In this document: positions 1 through 8,060 of the stretch, in pieces
Position numbering within the stretch: position 1 is the stretch's first letter
Layout of the letters: each line of letters opens with the position of its first letter
Source: Martinezella tropici
GTDB lineage: Bacteria > Pseudomonadota > Alphaproteobacteria > Rhizobiales > Rhizobiaceae
Length of the DNA: 52,767 nucleotides
Assembly: GCA_000799755.1 (NCBI GenBank)
Contig: JUHI01000030.1
Coordinates: forward strand, 1-52,767
Direction: 5' to 3'
The notes under the pieces: model-generated
Told to the model about the DNA's origin: nothing
What the model saw: the letters and a program-made list of their open reading frames with translations, nothing else
Database searches by the model: none
Made by a program: the position numbers and the translations under genes

Positions 1-107
1 CGGGGTGGCCGCACCCGTTCCCTTTCCGAACACGGCCGTGAAACGCCCCTGCGCCCATGGTACTTCGTCTTAAGACGCGGGAGAGTAGGTCGCTGCCAGG
101 TCTGCCA
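1..107 (+). rRNA. rrf: 5S rRNA, 3' part
   Basis: The first ~107 bases are the 3' portion of a 5S rRNA gene, cut by the window edge. Recognisable conserved stretches are the CCGAAC loop, the CGTGAAACGCC segment, the CCATGGTACT region and the closing GGGAGAGTAGG-CGCTGCCAGG helix strand near the 3' end. It sits upstream of an initiator tRNA in the same orientation, the usual end of an rrn operon in rhizobial alphaproteobacteria. The exact 3' end is estimated. Confidence 0.95.
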
Positions 108-122
108 AACGCAACTTCACGC

Positions 123-397
123 TAAACCGCATCGCGGTTTATGCGTCTCAAAAAATCTTCTCTGATCACACGCGATAAACCCAAAAGGTTTACGCTCAAA
201 CGGCCAAGCCGTGTTACAATAGGCCGCTCCAAGCGGCCTTTGTCGCTTCTGAAGGAAGCAGGAAAACGCTTCTGGAATTTTGTAGGAATCCATAATAAGG
301 GTGCCTACCTTACACGCGATAAACCCTTCGGGTTTACGCTGATGACGCAAGCCGGCGAGGCCGACTTGCTTCGTCGAGACGAACTGCAAAGCAGTTC
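123..397. repeat. Cluster of short perfect hairpins in the 5S-tRNA spacer
   Basis: Three related hairpins share an ACGC-(GA)-TAAACC...GGTTTA-CGC frame: 123-141 (TAAACCGC/GCGGTTTA), 176-192 and 320-336 (TAAACCC/GGGTTTA). Two others have the same 7-8 bp stem and 3-base loop plan: about 221-239 (AGGCCGCT type) and 380-397 (CGAACTGC/GCAGTTCG). They lie in transcribed spacer, so they may be processing signals or a small palindromic repeat family. No protein gene is supported here. Confidence 0.7.
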
Positions 398-408
398 GCT
401 CGAGATGG

Positions 409-485
<77 letters not shown>

Positions 486-708
486 GTTCCTACATACTTC
501 AATCAATGTAATGATTTGACGCCTCAATAGGCTGCTGTGTCTATTGGCGGCGCCACCCGTGCTAGCGTCTTTGCTGCAGATGGCCGTTCGCCCGGCGATG
601 TTGCCGGTACCACGGATACTAATTCCTACACTACACCGTCGCGGAGAATCGCGATCCAGCGCACTGGAGCGCTAAAACCCACCGAAACTCATTTTCGTGG
701 ATGGCTAT
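486..708. other. Gap between tRNA and retron RT 3' end
   Basis: No gene is supported. The stretch contains no clear Rho-independent terminator for the rrn operon. It is presumed to be the left edge of the inserted island. Confidence 0.5.
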
Positions 709-1761
709 CTAAGCAAGGTCAAACGGCGCGTCTTCTGCAGCATGCAATACGGTCAACGACCGCGTTAGGCGATCAGCTGAGGCTTTGACGGACGCCTCGA
801 TATACATCTTGTTGCGCTTCTGACGAAGCGAGTTCATCTGATCAGCGGCCCTGCGCCCCAAATCTGAGGAGGGTCCGCTTATATGCCTTTGCGTCCCGAG
901 CTGAGCGAGCAGTGCCTGGATACAAACGTCTCGCTCGTCAATTGTCTCGGCGACATGGTAACTTTCCCAGAGTTCCTTGATCCGCAAATTAAGGGCGTTA
1001 GGGGCAACCAGCTCCCGCCCGACGATGCCGATACCGGTGATAAAAACCGGACGGCTTCCTGTGCGAAAACGGATTTTATGCGATCTCAGGCCCGCACTTG
1101 CGATAATTTGGCGAATTTCGCGCACGACATCGCCATGCACAAACTTTCCCGATATGGTCAGGTCGTCTACCCACAGGGAGTAGCGTAAACCGTGATGTTC
1201 GCACAGATCGGCAATCTGATCGAACATCGATCGATGGATAAGAGTGCACAGTACAGGTGTTAATGGTGAGCCGAACGACACTTGGCCGTCGATTGTGCAC
1301 AAGTGGGTAAGTAGCCCGGCAACATCTGGATAAATCCCCATCTCGTCTCGAAACCAGCGCCGCACCATGGCGGCGGTGGTTGACGGGTAAAACTGTTTTA
1401 GATCGAGGGTCAGATACTGGTGTTGGCCCAGATGCAAAGCAGCGTTATCACGTTGCCCACGCTTTCTACGAGGGCTGAACAGGTAGCTGGGTTGCTTAAT
1501 CTTATTGAGATGGAATTTTAGGCGTTCATGAACGCCTCGCAAATCGGCCATCGGATACTTCAGATCACGGAGCTTCTGCTTCTTTCCGATGATTTCCTGA
1601 CGGCGCACGATGAAATGTTCCTTATGCGTCACAAGAAACCGCAGATGATCGCGCGAAACGCCTAGGAGCTTACCAACGTCTCTTTGAGTTGGTCGCTGCG
1701 CAAATGGTGAGCGCCCCAGTTCGTACTTTTCGATTGGTGGACGAGCCGGTTTACGACGCAT
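709..1761 (-). CDS. Retron-type reverse transcriptase
   Basis: A 350-aa RNA-directed DNA polymerase predicted to copy the adjacent structured RNA into RT-DNA. Visible motifs: palm motif A LTLDLKQFYPST (Asp120), VSFGSPLTP (residues 161-169, matching the QGxPxSP motif B), SLWVDDLTISG (195-205; Asp199 and Asp200 are the catalytic pair) and FITG (240-243), matching the VTG motif of retron RTs. The YxDD tyrosine is replaced by Trp197, which is uncommon. A longer frame begins at 1806, but the ATG at 1761 overlaps the end of the upstream XRE gene by 11 bases, typical of translational coupling. Length fits retron RTs, and there is no maturase domain of a group II intron. The XRE gene, RNA and promoter upstream make retron the best call. 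Confidence 0.88.
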   Translation of the reverse strand: MRRKPARPPIEKYELGRSPFAQRPTQRDVGKLLGVSRDHLRFLVTHKEHFIVRRQEIIGKKQKLRDLKYPMADLRGVHERLKFHLNKIKQPSYLFSPRRKRGQRDNAALHLGQHQYLTLDLKQFYPSTTAAMVRRWFRDEMGIYPDVAGLLTHLCTIDGQVSFGSPLTPVLCTLIHRSMFDQIADLCEHHGLRYSLWVDDLTISGKFVHGDVVREIRQIIASAGLRSHKIRFRTGSRPVFITGIGIVGRELVAPNALNLRIKELWESYHVAETIDERDVCIQALLAQLGTQRHISGPSSDLGRRAADQMNSLRQKRNKMYIEASVKASADRLTRSLTVLHAAEDAPFDLA

Positions 1762-2074
1762 GCGGCACGTCGCGAGGCGAGAGCTTTTCGAGTAGCGTAA
1801 GCACACCGCTAGCTACAATCAATTTGCCTCTCTTGGGAATTGGTTGGCCGTCGAGCTCTTCAGCGAAGAAAAGCAGCTGTGACATGCGGACGTCGAATTT
1901 CTCGCTGTAGCGCTCCAGTAGTTCCATAGAAACCGCCTTTGTACCGCTCTCGACTTCTGACACCATCGATTGCGAAATTTCCAACTCGGTTGCCAATTCC
2001 TTCTGTGACAGGCCGAGATAAAGACGCAGCAGTCTCAGCGCATCGTTTATCAGCGGACGCTTGGTCATATTCAT
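1751..2074 (-). CDS. XRE-family HTH protein, retron accessory
   Basis: A 107-aa protein with an N-terminal Cro/C1-type helix-turn-helix: about residues 13-67, with LSQKELATELEISQSMVSEVE as the core (quoted as LSQKELATELE then ISQSMVSEVE). The C-terminal ~40 residues are not recognised. The ATG at 2074 has a strong AAGGAG six bases upstream. An alternative in-frame ATG at 2113 overlaps the stop of the small upstream ORF by ATGA. HTH proteins are known retron accessory genes; in defence retrons the accessory is often the effector, with RT plus RT-DNA holding it inactive. Here it could equally be a repressor of the promoter at 2474-2502, which has a dyad next to it. The role is inferred from position. 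Confidence 0.85.
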   Translation of the reverse strand: MNMTKRPLINDALRLLRLYLGLSQKELATELEISQSMVSEVESGTKAVSMELLERYSEKFDVRMSQLLFFAEELDGQPIPKRGKLIVASGVLTLLEKLSPRDVPHAS

Positions 2075-2109
2075 AACGTGCTCCTTAGGGCTATTTCCGA
2101 GGTCGCCGC

Positions 2110-2244
2110 TCATTGCCGGTCTGAAAACCAAGACCAAAGGCGCAGGGCAGCGACTGCTGCCTGACCCAACGCGGTGAAGATCTTAAAGATCAATACCGCG
2201 TTCAACATGCGACGCCGCCGCTGGTGATGACTGTTTGTGCTCAT
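2110..2244 (-). CDS. Putative 44-aa basic/hydrophobic peptide within the retron operon
   Basis: A short frame starting ATGAGCACA and ending TGA at 2110, whose last base overlaps the alternative ATG of the XRE gene. The product begins with a basic patch (HHQRRRR at residues 6-12), followed by a mainly hydrophobic stretch (about 13-40) ending LRLWSWF, as in small membrane-active peptides. An AGGA lies about 10 bases before the start. Doubt remains because the start overlaps the a2 repeat of the retron RNA, and the coding region contains strong hairpins (AACGCGGT at 2168-2175 pairing with 2195-2202, and GATCTT at 2179-2184 pairing with 2186-2191). It may therefore be RNA structure rather than protein. 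No known homolog is recognised. Confidence 0.4.
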   Translation of the reverse strand: MSTNSHHQRRRRMLNAVLIFKIFTALGQAAVAALRLWSWFSDRQ

Positions 2245-2467
2245 TGTAAGTGTGTCCTATGTTTCCGCCGACGGGATTGTCGGCGCCCGTGGAAACAGGA
2301 CGACTGTTCAGCGACGTTTGACCTCGAACATGCCGCACCCGGGCCCGACGGGTGCGGCGCGCATGCCACGGTCCCTAGCCAGACGACGGGATTGAATCGG
2401 GGATTTTCATCCCCACAGGGCCTCCGGCCCCATACATTGACGGGTTCAGCTTTGAGCAACCATCACG
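2224..2467 (-). ncRNA. Retron msr-msd RNA
   Basis: About 244 nt of highly structured RNA. Its ends can pair as the a1/a2 repeats of retrons: 2453-2466 (TGAGCA-AC-CATCAC on the + strand) is complementary to 2224-2243 (GTGATG-8 nt-TGCTCA). Just inside a1 is an AAGC whose G (2450) is the candidate branching guanosine. Next come msr-like hairpins at 2418-2430 (GGGCC-tcc-GGCCC), 2399-2414 (GGGGA...TCCCC) and 2332-2358 (GCCGCACCC/GGGTGCGGC). Last, next to a2, is a long msd-like stem at 2254-2301 (GTCCT, GTTTCC and GCCGAC arms). The expected transcription start, ~7 bases after the -10 element, falls at the outer edge of a1. The exact msd boundary cannot be read from sequence alone. Confidence 0.75.
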
Positions 2468-2473
2468 ATGATC

Positions 2474-2502
2474 AAAATAGGACCGATATGGACGATTGTC
2501 AA
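2474..2502 (-). promoter_or_regulatory. Sigma-70-type promoter of the retron
   Basis: Read on the minus strand, TTGACA (2497-2502) and TATTTT (2474-2479) are separated by exactly 17 bases. Initiation about 7 bases downstream would place the RNA 5' end at about 2467, the start of the a1 repeat. A dyad TCGCT-AAC-AGCGA (2511-2523) and the adjoining CGATAA-A-TTATCG (2521-2533) lie just upstream of the -35 element and are candidate operators. Confidence 0.75.
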
Positions 2503-2559
2503 ATAAAAAATCGCTAACAGCGATAAATTATCGGGATGCAGTAACAAATGCCTATATGT

Positions 2560-2639
2560 TGATTATGGATGACCCACCTTTCCGAGAACATCGAGTATCA
2601 TGATCCATCATTCAAGGAAGAGGAACTGATCCATAATCA
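2560..2639. repeat. 11-bp perfect inverted repeat with 58-base spacer
   Basis: TGATTATGGAT (2560-2570) and ATCCATAATCA (2629-2639) are exact inverted copies. A related TGATCCAT lies between them at about 2600. They sit between the 3' end of the large nuclease gene and the retron promoter, so they may be a terminator, an operator pair, or an element end. Confidence 0.45.
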
Positions 2640-2673
2640 GTACACAGGTCGTTCAGTGTGGACAATCTTCTCA

Positions 2674-5600
2674 TTAGAGCTCTTGTAGCTCACTAAACAG
2701 ATTGAATTGGGCTCGTTCTTTCATCCTGTCCCACGCAAATTTCATGGGGACAGGGTTCTTGAAAACGAAGTGGCCTTCCAGCTTAGGTTGCGCGGTAAGT
2801 TTCAAATACTTCTTGACCTCTGGCACGTGCGCGTTGATCAGTTCAACGCGCCGCAGATGCTTAAGTAGAAGGTCCGGTTTTCCATTTTCGCTTAGTTCAC
2901 CCCGGAAGTCCAAAAGTTGTTCGGCAATTTCGCCGTCGGTCTTACGGTGCTGAACGTCCTTGCACTCGACTAGAAGTACGCGGTCAGACTCTGCTTTCCA
3001 AGCCAACACATCGATGTCACCATAGTCCAGAGCAAACCCCTTACCGAGGAGTTTTGTGATGCGAACTTCGGTTTCGACGTTCCAACCAAGTTCCTTGAGC
3101 CGAGCCGCAACCTCCGTACTAAATTTCTTGCCCATTTTGTCTCGGGCTTTGCCAGCCCAAACTTTCATCTTGGGCGTTAGCTGCCAGAGCGGGAAATCCC
3201 CTTTGTAATAATTACTAAAGGAGTAAGCGAAGCCGTCGCGCAAGATGCCGGGTGCTACGATGAGCTTGGGGTCTTCGGTATCATCAAGTTGAATGAACGG
3301 CTTGCGAAGCATAGATAGTCGCCGCCGGAAACGCCACGGAAAGAGATCTTTTTCGAGATACCCTTCCGGCACCTTGCGCCAGCACGGCCTGCTTTTCAGC
3401 GTCAGGACTTCAAGCAACCGCTTGATTCCATCCGCATAAGGCGCGTCCTTGCCATCGCCCAAAGCAAGTACATCACTTCGCTTTAGCGCCAAAACCGGTT
3501 TCTCCTGTTTGATGCCCATATCCTCGATATCATCGATGAATTTGCGGGCGACATCGATTGGGGCACCAAATTGCTCTTCAAATGCTGCGATGAAATTGCC
3601 GTCAATTCGCGACCCATCGGTTGGAGTAACCGTTGGTTCAAGCAAGTTGCGGGCGTAGTTTTCAATGTTCTCTTGAACGACCGCCCCTGTCATCGTCCGC
3701 CCGTATGGGGTTAGGATTTCCTCCTGAAAATCGACGTTAGCATGGATATCGCCAAGCGGTGTGATGTGAACAAGCGGCTTCATTGCTTGCCAGCGAATGG
3801 AGTCCGACCATCCGCCCAGTCCGCAGGTCAGGATGATTTTTGCCATAATGCGCGACATATCGAGTTCACCGGGTTTCATGCCACCCTCAAGAGGACATTC
3901 ACAGATCGCAAACTCCACAATTAAGCGAGTGGCTTGAAATACTGTGTTCAACTCGGCTTCGTGCTCTGCGATTGCGTTAATGGTAGCGTTCCTGTCCTTA
4001 TGCAGAGCGACGACCGCCGATGCCGTGCGCCGCCAATTATCACGATCCGACGCTGCAGCTTCGTGGTTCATGAGCGCAAACACGATAACGGAGCGCCGGT
4101 CAAATTCGCGCAGGTCCGTGCAGATTTCATTCTCGAGGAGCTTCACAATGCCGTTGAGATATATTGTGCAAGCTTCGCGCCCTATAATTTCGCCGCCCTC
4201 TGATCGCGGGCGGTTGCGCCAACCCAAACCCAGCTTTATCGCCGCACCGTCATCCACGTCGATCTTGACAGGTGACCGCCAAGTCGATCGCTTCACGAAA
4301 TCACGGAAGCCCTGCGCACTGAATGCATGACTTTGCCTGGCTTCAGGACTTGGAACGATTTTCGTGACAAGTGAATCCAGTGTCGCGTCGTCAAGTGGTG
4401 TGTTCGCAAGTCTCGCGACGCCTTCAACAAATCGCGTCACCAATGCGCGTTCAGCGACGTTCACTGGATTATAGATGGCGTCTTCGAACTCGGCACCGAC
4501 GTCAATTGAGATTGTGGACCAAGTAACTTCGACATCTAGGAACGTCAAAGTTTGTTCGATAGTCAAGAATTGACCTTCGTGTGAAGCCGCTCGGTCGCCA
4601 AGATCTCCCTCAAACCTCACCTTCCACAGAATTGGGCCTGGCGGAATCTGTGGGAAGGCGGTGTCTAGCACGGGAGCGGCAAAGCAAAGCCAAGTACGCA
4701 ACATTTGATAGCGCTGATAGGCGAAGTTGCCGATGGTCTTATCGGTCGTTTCCAACTGAACCCACCAAGGTCGCATCGTTGTCTCGTAGACGGCCATGGG
4801 CCAACGCTCTTTGGATGTTTCCGAAACGTAAAATGGGCGACCCAAATCTTCCTTGAAAATAGATTGGCCGTCTCGCTGCGTCGGAATCCATTTTCCGTCT
4901 ATAGCAAGCAGCGCGTGCTTGTCATCCTTCTCTGCAACCTCTTGGCGGATTTTGAGCAAAGCGTTCTGTTCGACCAGAATCATTTTTTCGCCTTCGCCTT
5001 CGCCGTTTCCGAATTCCGCAGGCATGCTGGCGTGAGGAACAAGATGTCCACCGAGCGCGCGCGCCCAGGCAACGAGATTCAAAAGTCCATTTACATTTAA
5101 AAAATTTACGCCGAGCGCTTCAACACTGTCACGGCCATTCAGCAGTCGCCATAGTGACAGTGGCTTAAAGTCTGACAATGAGCTTAGGGTAAAAAGGTCG
5201 GGTGCGCTGATAGGCTCGACCTTCCAATTCTCATATTCCCTTTTCGGAGTCACATCCAGCATGCCCCGCCCAACGCCGCACCCGACGAGCAACGTGATGC
5301 CGTCTCTAAAATCCGGCGCTCTTCGCGCCGTCTCATGAGCATGGCTTATCCATTTCTCAATATCGGCTGTAAGGCCCGCGGCATTTTTCGTCGGGTATGT
5401 CCCAATTAGCCCGCCATTGGCATCGAAGTCTTGTAGCGTGTCACCGAAGAACACAAAGTTCATAAAGCGCCCACGGTCGGCCATAAACATTACGCCCGCG
5501 ATCAGGCCGTTATCAGTCTTCCTGAATTCCACAGGCGCGCCCGTATTGCCGCCAAGAAGCGGGATGCGGTTTGCAGCAATGGCGATTTCATGTGAGAGTA

Positions 5601-6471
5601 ATCCAGCGAAAAAGTCGCGAAGGCCCATCTGTTCCATGCGCTCGATGACGAATCGCCGGATCGCCGCAGTCACGGCGGTTGGCAATAGTAGGTAAAATTC
5701 GCCATTGCGAAAGACGACTGGGTGCCGCTCCAAAGCGGAGTGACCAATGCGGTCAGACGTCAGCTTGAAGCGCGATCGCGGATCGAAACCAAATTCCGCC
5801 AGCTTTAAAGCGGAAATCCCGGCTGCAATCAGCTCTTCTTCCGTGAAGCGGATGCGCTGACGCAACAATCGGGCGCTTTCAAGGATTTTCGACGGAAGTT
5901 TCTCTTCTGGCCTGACATTGCCGCTTGTGTAACGCTGCAAGGCTGCGCGTTCGCAGACGAGATCCGACAACCTTAGTAGCGCGTAAACGCATTCGAGCAT
6001 CGGCATGAATGCTTCCGCGTCAATGTTCACTGCCATCTCCAACGCGTTCACAATGCGCTGGGTGTGAAAGCCGGCAGATTCCCAGATACCTTCAAGTACA
6101 CGAAAATTGCCACGTTGTGTGACGATCAGCGACACAAAGACATCCTCTGCCGGGTCTTCTAAGCGTCCGCTCACACCGCCGCCGACAGCTTTGAACAAGC
6201 GCGCAATGATTTTCTCTGTGGGTTTGCGTGTGCCCCGCGCCAATGAGAAGCAGAGATGCGTCAGCACTTCCAGCCGTACGCAGTTGCTCTGCAGCTCGGG
6301 AACCGTCAGTAGACCGCTGAAGCAGGCCGTTAGCCTCAGCGGGTCAAAGTTTTCGATCTCACGAAGCAGTTCGCGCTGTTCAGCAGCTATCGACCCCAAT
6401 GATATTTCGCCAAAGCTGAATGCTGACGGCAGCTGTCCAAGTAGTTCGCCGATTGTTTGGATTGTAGTCAA
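2674..6471 (-). CDS. 1265-aa protein with C-terminal PD-(D/E)XK nuclease domain
   Basis: A very large protein. The recognisable part is the C-terminal domain: after KKFSTEVAARLKELGW come GDIDVLAWK (Asp1154) and LLVECKDVQ (Glu1169, Lys1171). This D-x14-E-x-K arrangement is that of a PD-(D/E)XK restriction-type nuclease, probably cutting DNA or RNA. The first ~1,100 residues are mostly helical-looking, with no Walker, helicase or methylase motif that I can see, so target sensing may lie there. It starts at ATG 6471 and stands alone between the retron and an XRE gene in the same orientation. Anti-phage function is inferred from the nuclease domain and the defence-island context; no named family is recognised. 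Confidence 0.75.
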   Translation of the reverse strand: MTTIQTIGELLGQLPSAFSFGEISLGSIAAEQRELLREIENFDPLRLTACFSGLLTVPELQSNCVRLEVLTHLCFSLARGTRKPTEKIIARLFKAVGGGVSGRLEDPAEDVFVSLIVTQRGNFRVLEGIWESAGFHTQRIVNALEMAVNIDAEAFMPMLECVYALLRLSDLVCERAALQRYTSGNVRPEEKLPSKILESARLLRQRIRFTEEELIAAGISALKLAEFGFDPRSRFKLTSDRIGHSALERHPVVFRNGEFYLLLPTAVTAAIRRFVIERMEQMGLRDFFAGLLSHEIAIAANRIPLLGGNTGAPVEFRKTDNGLIAGVMFMADRGRFMNFVFFGDTLQDFDANGGLIGTYPTKNAAGLTADIEKWISHAHETARRAPDFRDGITLLVGCGVGRGMLDVTPKREYENWKVEPISAPDLFTLSSLSDFKPLSLWRLLNGRDSVEALGVNFLNVNGLLNLVAWARALGGHLVPHASMPAEFGNGEGEGEKMILVEQNALLKIRQEVAEKDDKHALLAIDGKWIPTQRDGQSIFKEDLGRPFYVSETSKERWPMAVYETTMRPWWVQLETTDKTIGNFAYQRYQMLRTWLCFAAPVLDTAFPQIPPGPILWKVRFEGDLGDRAASHEGQFLTIEQTLTFLDVEVTWSTISIDVGAEFEDAIYNPVNVAERALVTRFVEGVARLANTPLDDATLDSLVTKIVPSPEARQSHAFSAQGFRDFVKRSTWRSPVKIDVDDGAAIKLGLGWRNRPRSEGGEIIGREACTIYLNGIVKLLENEICTDLREFDRRSVIVFALMNHEAAASDRDNWRRTASAVVALHKDRNATINAIAEHEAELNTVFQATRLIVEFAICECPLEGGMKPGELDMSRIMAKIILTCGLGGWSDSIRWQAMKPLVHITPLGDIHANVDFQEEILTPYGRTMTGAVVQENIENYARNLLEPTVTPTDGSRIDGNFIAAFEEQFGAPIDVARKFIDDIEDMGIKQEKPVLALKRSDVLALGDGKDAPYADGIKRLLEVLTLKSRPCWRKVPEGYLEKDLFPWRFRRRLSMLRKPFIQLDDTEDPKLIVAPGILRDGFAYSFSNYYKGDFPLWQLTPKMKVWAGKARDKMGKKFSTEVAARLKELGWNVETEVRITKLLGKGFALDYGDIDVLAWKAESDRVLLVECKDVQHRKTDGEIAEQLLDFRGELSENGKPDLLLKHLRRVELINAHVPEVKKYLKLTAQPKLEGHFVFKNPVPMKFAWDRMKERAQFNLFSELQEL

Positions 6472-6729
6472 TGGCGGTTGCTTCCTCGCGGCTAGGTCGA
6501 TTGGAAGTTAGTCTTCGAGGCTTTTCAGTCCAGAAGAGAACACAAAGAGAACGGCAGCGCAAGAAGCGACTCAGATGAATTGCTCGTTAATCGTGTACTT
6601 CTCGCTTCGCGTGGCCATTGGCCACTTCCAATTCACGACCTGCTTGAAGACCCAACATGGGCTCCTCGGTGGTTGGCTTGAGCAAAGCCAGCGTCCAAAA
6701 ATTCGCCTCCTCAATCAGATCAATTGAGC

Positions 6730-6984
6730 CTAAAGGGAATTCCCATCAGAGGAAGCGCGCAGTCGAACCCCGACTCCGCCTTGAACCATTTCACCTTCAT
6801 TTTGGAAAATAACCCCAGCGGCCTCGAAGGTCAGCCTGAGGAGCCGAAGATTGCTTTCTCGCATATCGCCGCCTTTCTCGAACGCGCGTATTGAGACCGC
6901 GCTTATGGCTGTTTGGCCAGCGAGGTCGTTTTGCGTCCAGTTCAATAGCGCTCTGGCAGCGCGACACTGAGATGGTTTGAGCAT
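6730..6984 (-). CDS. Small XRE-family HTH regulator
   Basis: An 84-aa protein beginning MLKPSQCRAARALLNWTQ, with an HTH core (LNWTQNDLAGQTAISAVSI, roughly residues 14-33) and a short tail containing GVIFQNEGEMVQGG, a pattern common in small rhizobial XRE regulators. The ATG at 6984 has AGAAGG just upstream; a longer frame to 7116 crosses AT-rich promoter-like DNA and is not preferred. It is transcribed toward the 1265-aa nuclease gene with 258 bases between them, so it may regulate that gene. The AT-rich upstream region has a TTTCGAAA palindrome at about 6994 that could be its operator. Confidence 0.8.
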   Translation of the reverse strand: MLKPSQCRAARALLNWTQNDLAGQTAISAVSIRAFEKGGDMRESNLRLLRLTFEAAGVIFQNEGEMVQGGVGVRLRASSDGNSL

Positions 6985-7250
6985 AAACCTTCTTTTTTCG
7001 AAAGTTTGGTATTGAAAACAAAAGTTAATGGTGTTATTGTTGTATAACTTATCTTTCGCGAGGCGCGGTGGCAATAAAGAGCACGCGCGTCGGCGGCGAC
7101 CTATGAACCCCCGCATGCTCTTTGTCGTTTAGCGGCCGTGGATTTCGTATCCATGCTCTGATCGAGTTGGCCGTTACGCCTATGAGGAGATCGCATAGCC
7201 GTTAGGCCTAAAATGGGCGGAACCGGTCGGTTGATGGTAGGAGAATGGGT

Positions 7251-7463
7251 GTGAGTATGGACTACCTTGTTATCGAGGACTGGGAAATCTTGACCGAAGC
7301 CGAGGCGATCGAAGCGGCGATCGACCGACATGGCGAAGACGGAACCACGTCCGTCGCCTATTGTGCACTTGAAAGTTGGGGCGATCGCGGCGATCCAGAA
7401 TACCAATTTTGGTTTGCACTGTTTCTCAAATTGATCCAGCGAGAGCATGTTGGCTGGGCTTAG
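7251..7463 (+). CDS. Small acidic hypothetical protein
   Basis: About 70 residues, starting at GTG 7251 (AGGAG at 7239-7243, 7-base spacing); an in-frame ATG at 7245 is too close to that site and the ATG at 7257 is farther away. The sequence begins VSMDYLVIEDWEILTEAEAIEAA and is rich in Glu, Asp and Trp. No domain or membrane segment is recognised. It diverges from the XRE gene at 6984. Function is unknown; an anti-restriction or antitoxin-like role would be a guess. Confidence 0.5.
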   Translation: MSMDYLVIEDWEILTEAEAIEAAIDRHGEDGTTSVAYCALESWGDRGDPEYQFWFALFLKLIQREHVGWA

Positions 7464-7741
7464 GGATTAGGCGCTCACTGCCATTCTCATTCGCCGGACA
7501 TTTCGCGGACGTCGCGCATCAACATCGCTGCCTTCCGGTACAAGACTTGCCGTCTGCCCGTCAGTTTAACGTCATCATTCTGTCCCACGGCTGTAACAGA
7601 TCACGCAGGACGGCAACACTTTCCGGCTTGTCGGCAGTCGCCACGGCTGCCAGACGGGCCGCTTCTCTTCGCCCGCCATCGGAACAGCACGCCGGTGGCG
7701 ATCCTGCGCTTTGTGTGACGACCGAGACTGTGACGCCGGGC

Positions 7742-8060
7742 TCATTGGTTTCGTGCGTGATGGCACCCTTTTCCTCGTTGCGGATGAGCCCGCCAGTCTA
7801 TTTCCCTTTCGTTCTCCTTCAGATGGTGCGCCATTTGCGCAGGCTTGTCGGCGACAATTGGATCGCTGCCGCGTACTCGCGAACGCACATCCAGCCTCAG
7901 TTTATCGCCTCTATATGCATCGCCTAGACCGCCTGAAGAGTGCTGTTGCGGACATCCGTGCTCACCCCGAAGTGAAGTTACACGCGGCTCTTTCAGTGCT
8001 TCTTTCGAAGTTAGTGTTTCAGCTGGCGGCGCTATTGCATCAAATATTCTGTTTGCCTAA
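7742..8060 (-). pseudogene. Decayed IS accessory/transposase-type gene
   Basis: The minus strand encodes pieces of a family commonly seen beside rhizobial insertion sequences: HIEAIN-stop-GWMCVREYAAAIQL, then SPTSLRKWRTI, then in another frame KENEREIDWRAHPQRGK. Intact relatives, as I recall them, read continuously through VREYAA..LSPTSLRKWRD...EIDWRAH. Here at least two in-frame stops and one frameshift interrupt it, so it is a remnant. A further minus-strand open stretch (7561-7800) ending LLQPWDRMMTLN may be another 3' gene fragment but has no start. Confidence 0.55.

Noticed and set aside
709..1761. Group II intron maturase as an explanation for the RT
   Set aside because: No maturase or endonuclease domain, no intron domain V-like structure adjacent, and the gene is coupled to an XRE gene and a retron-like RNA.
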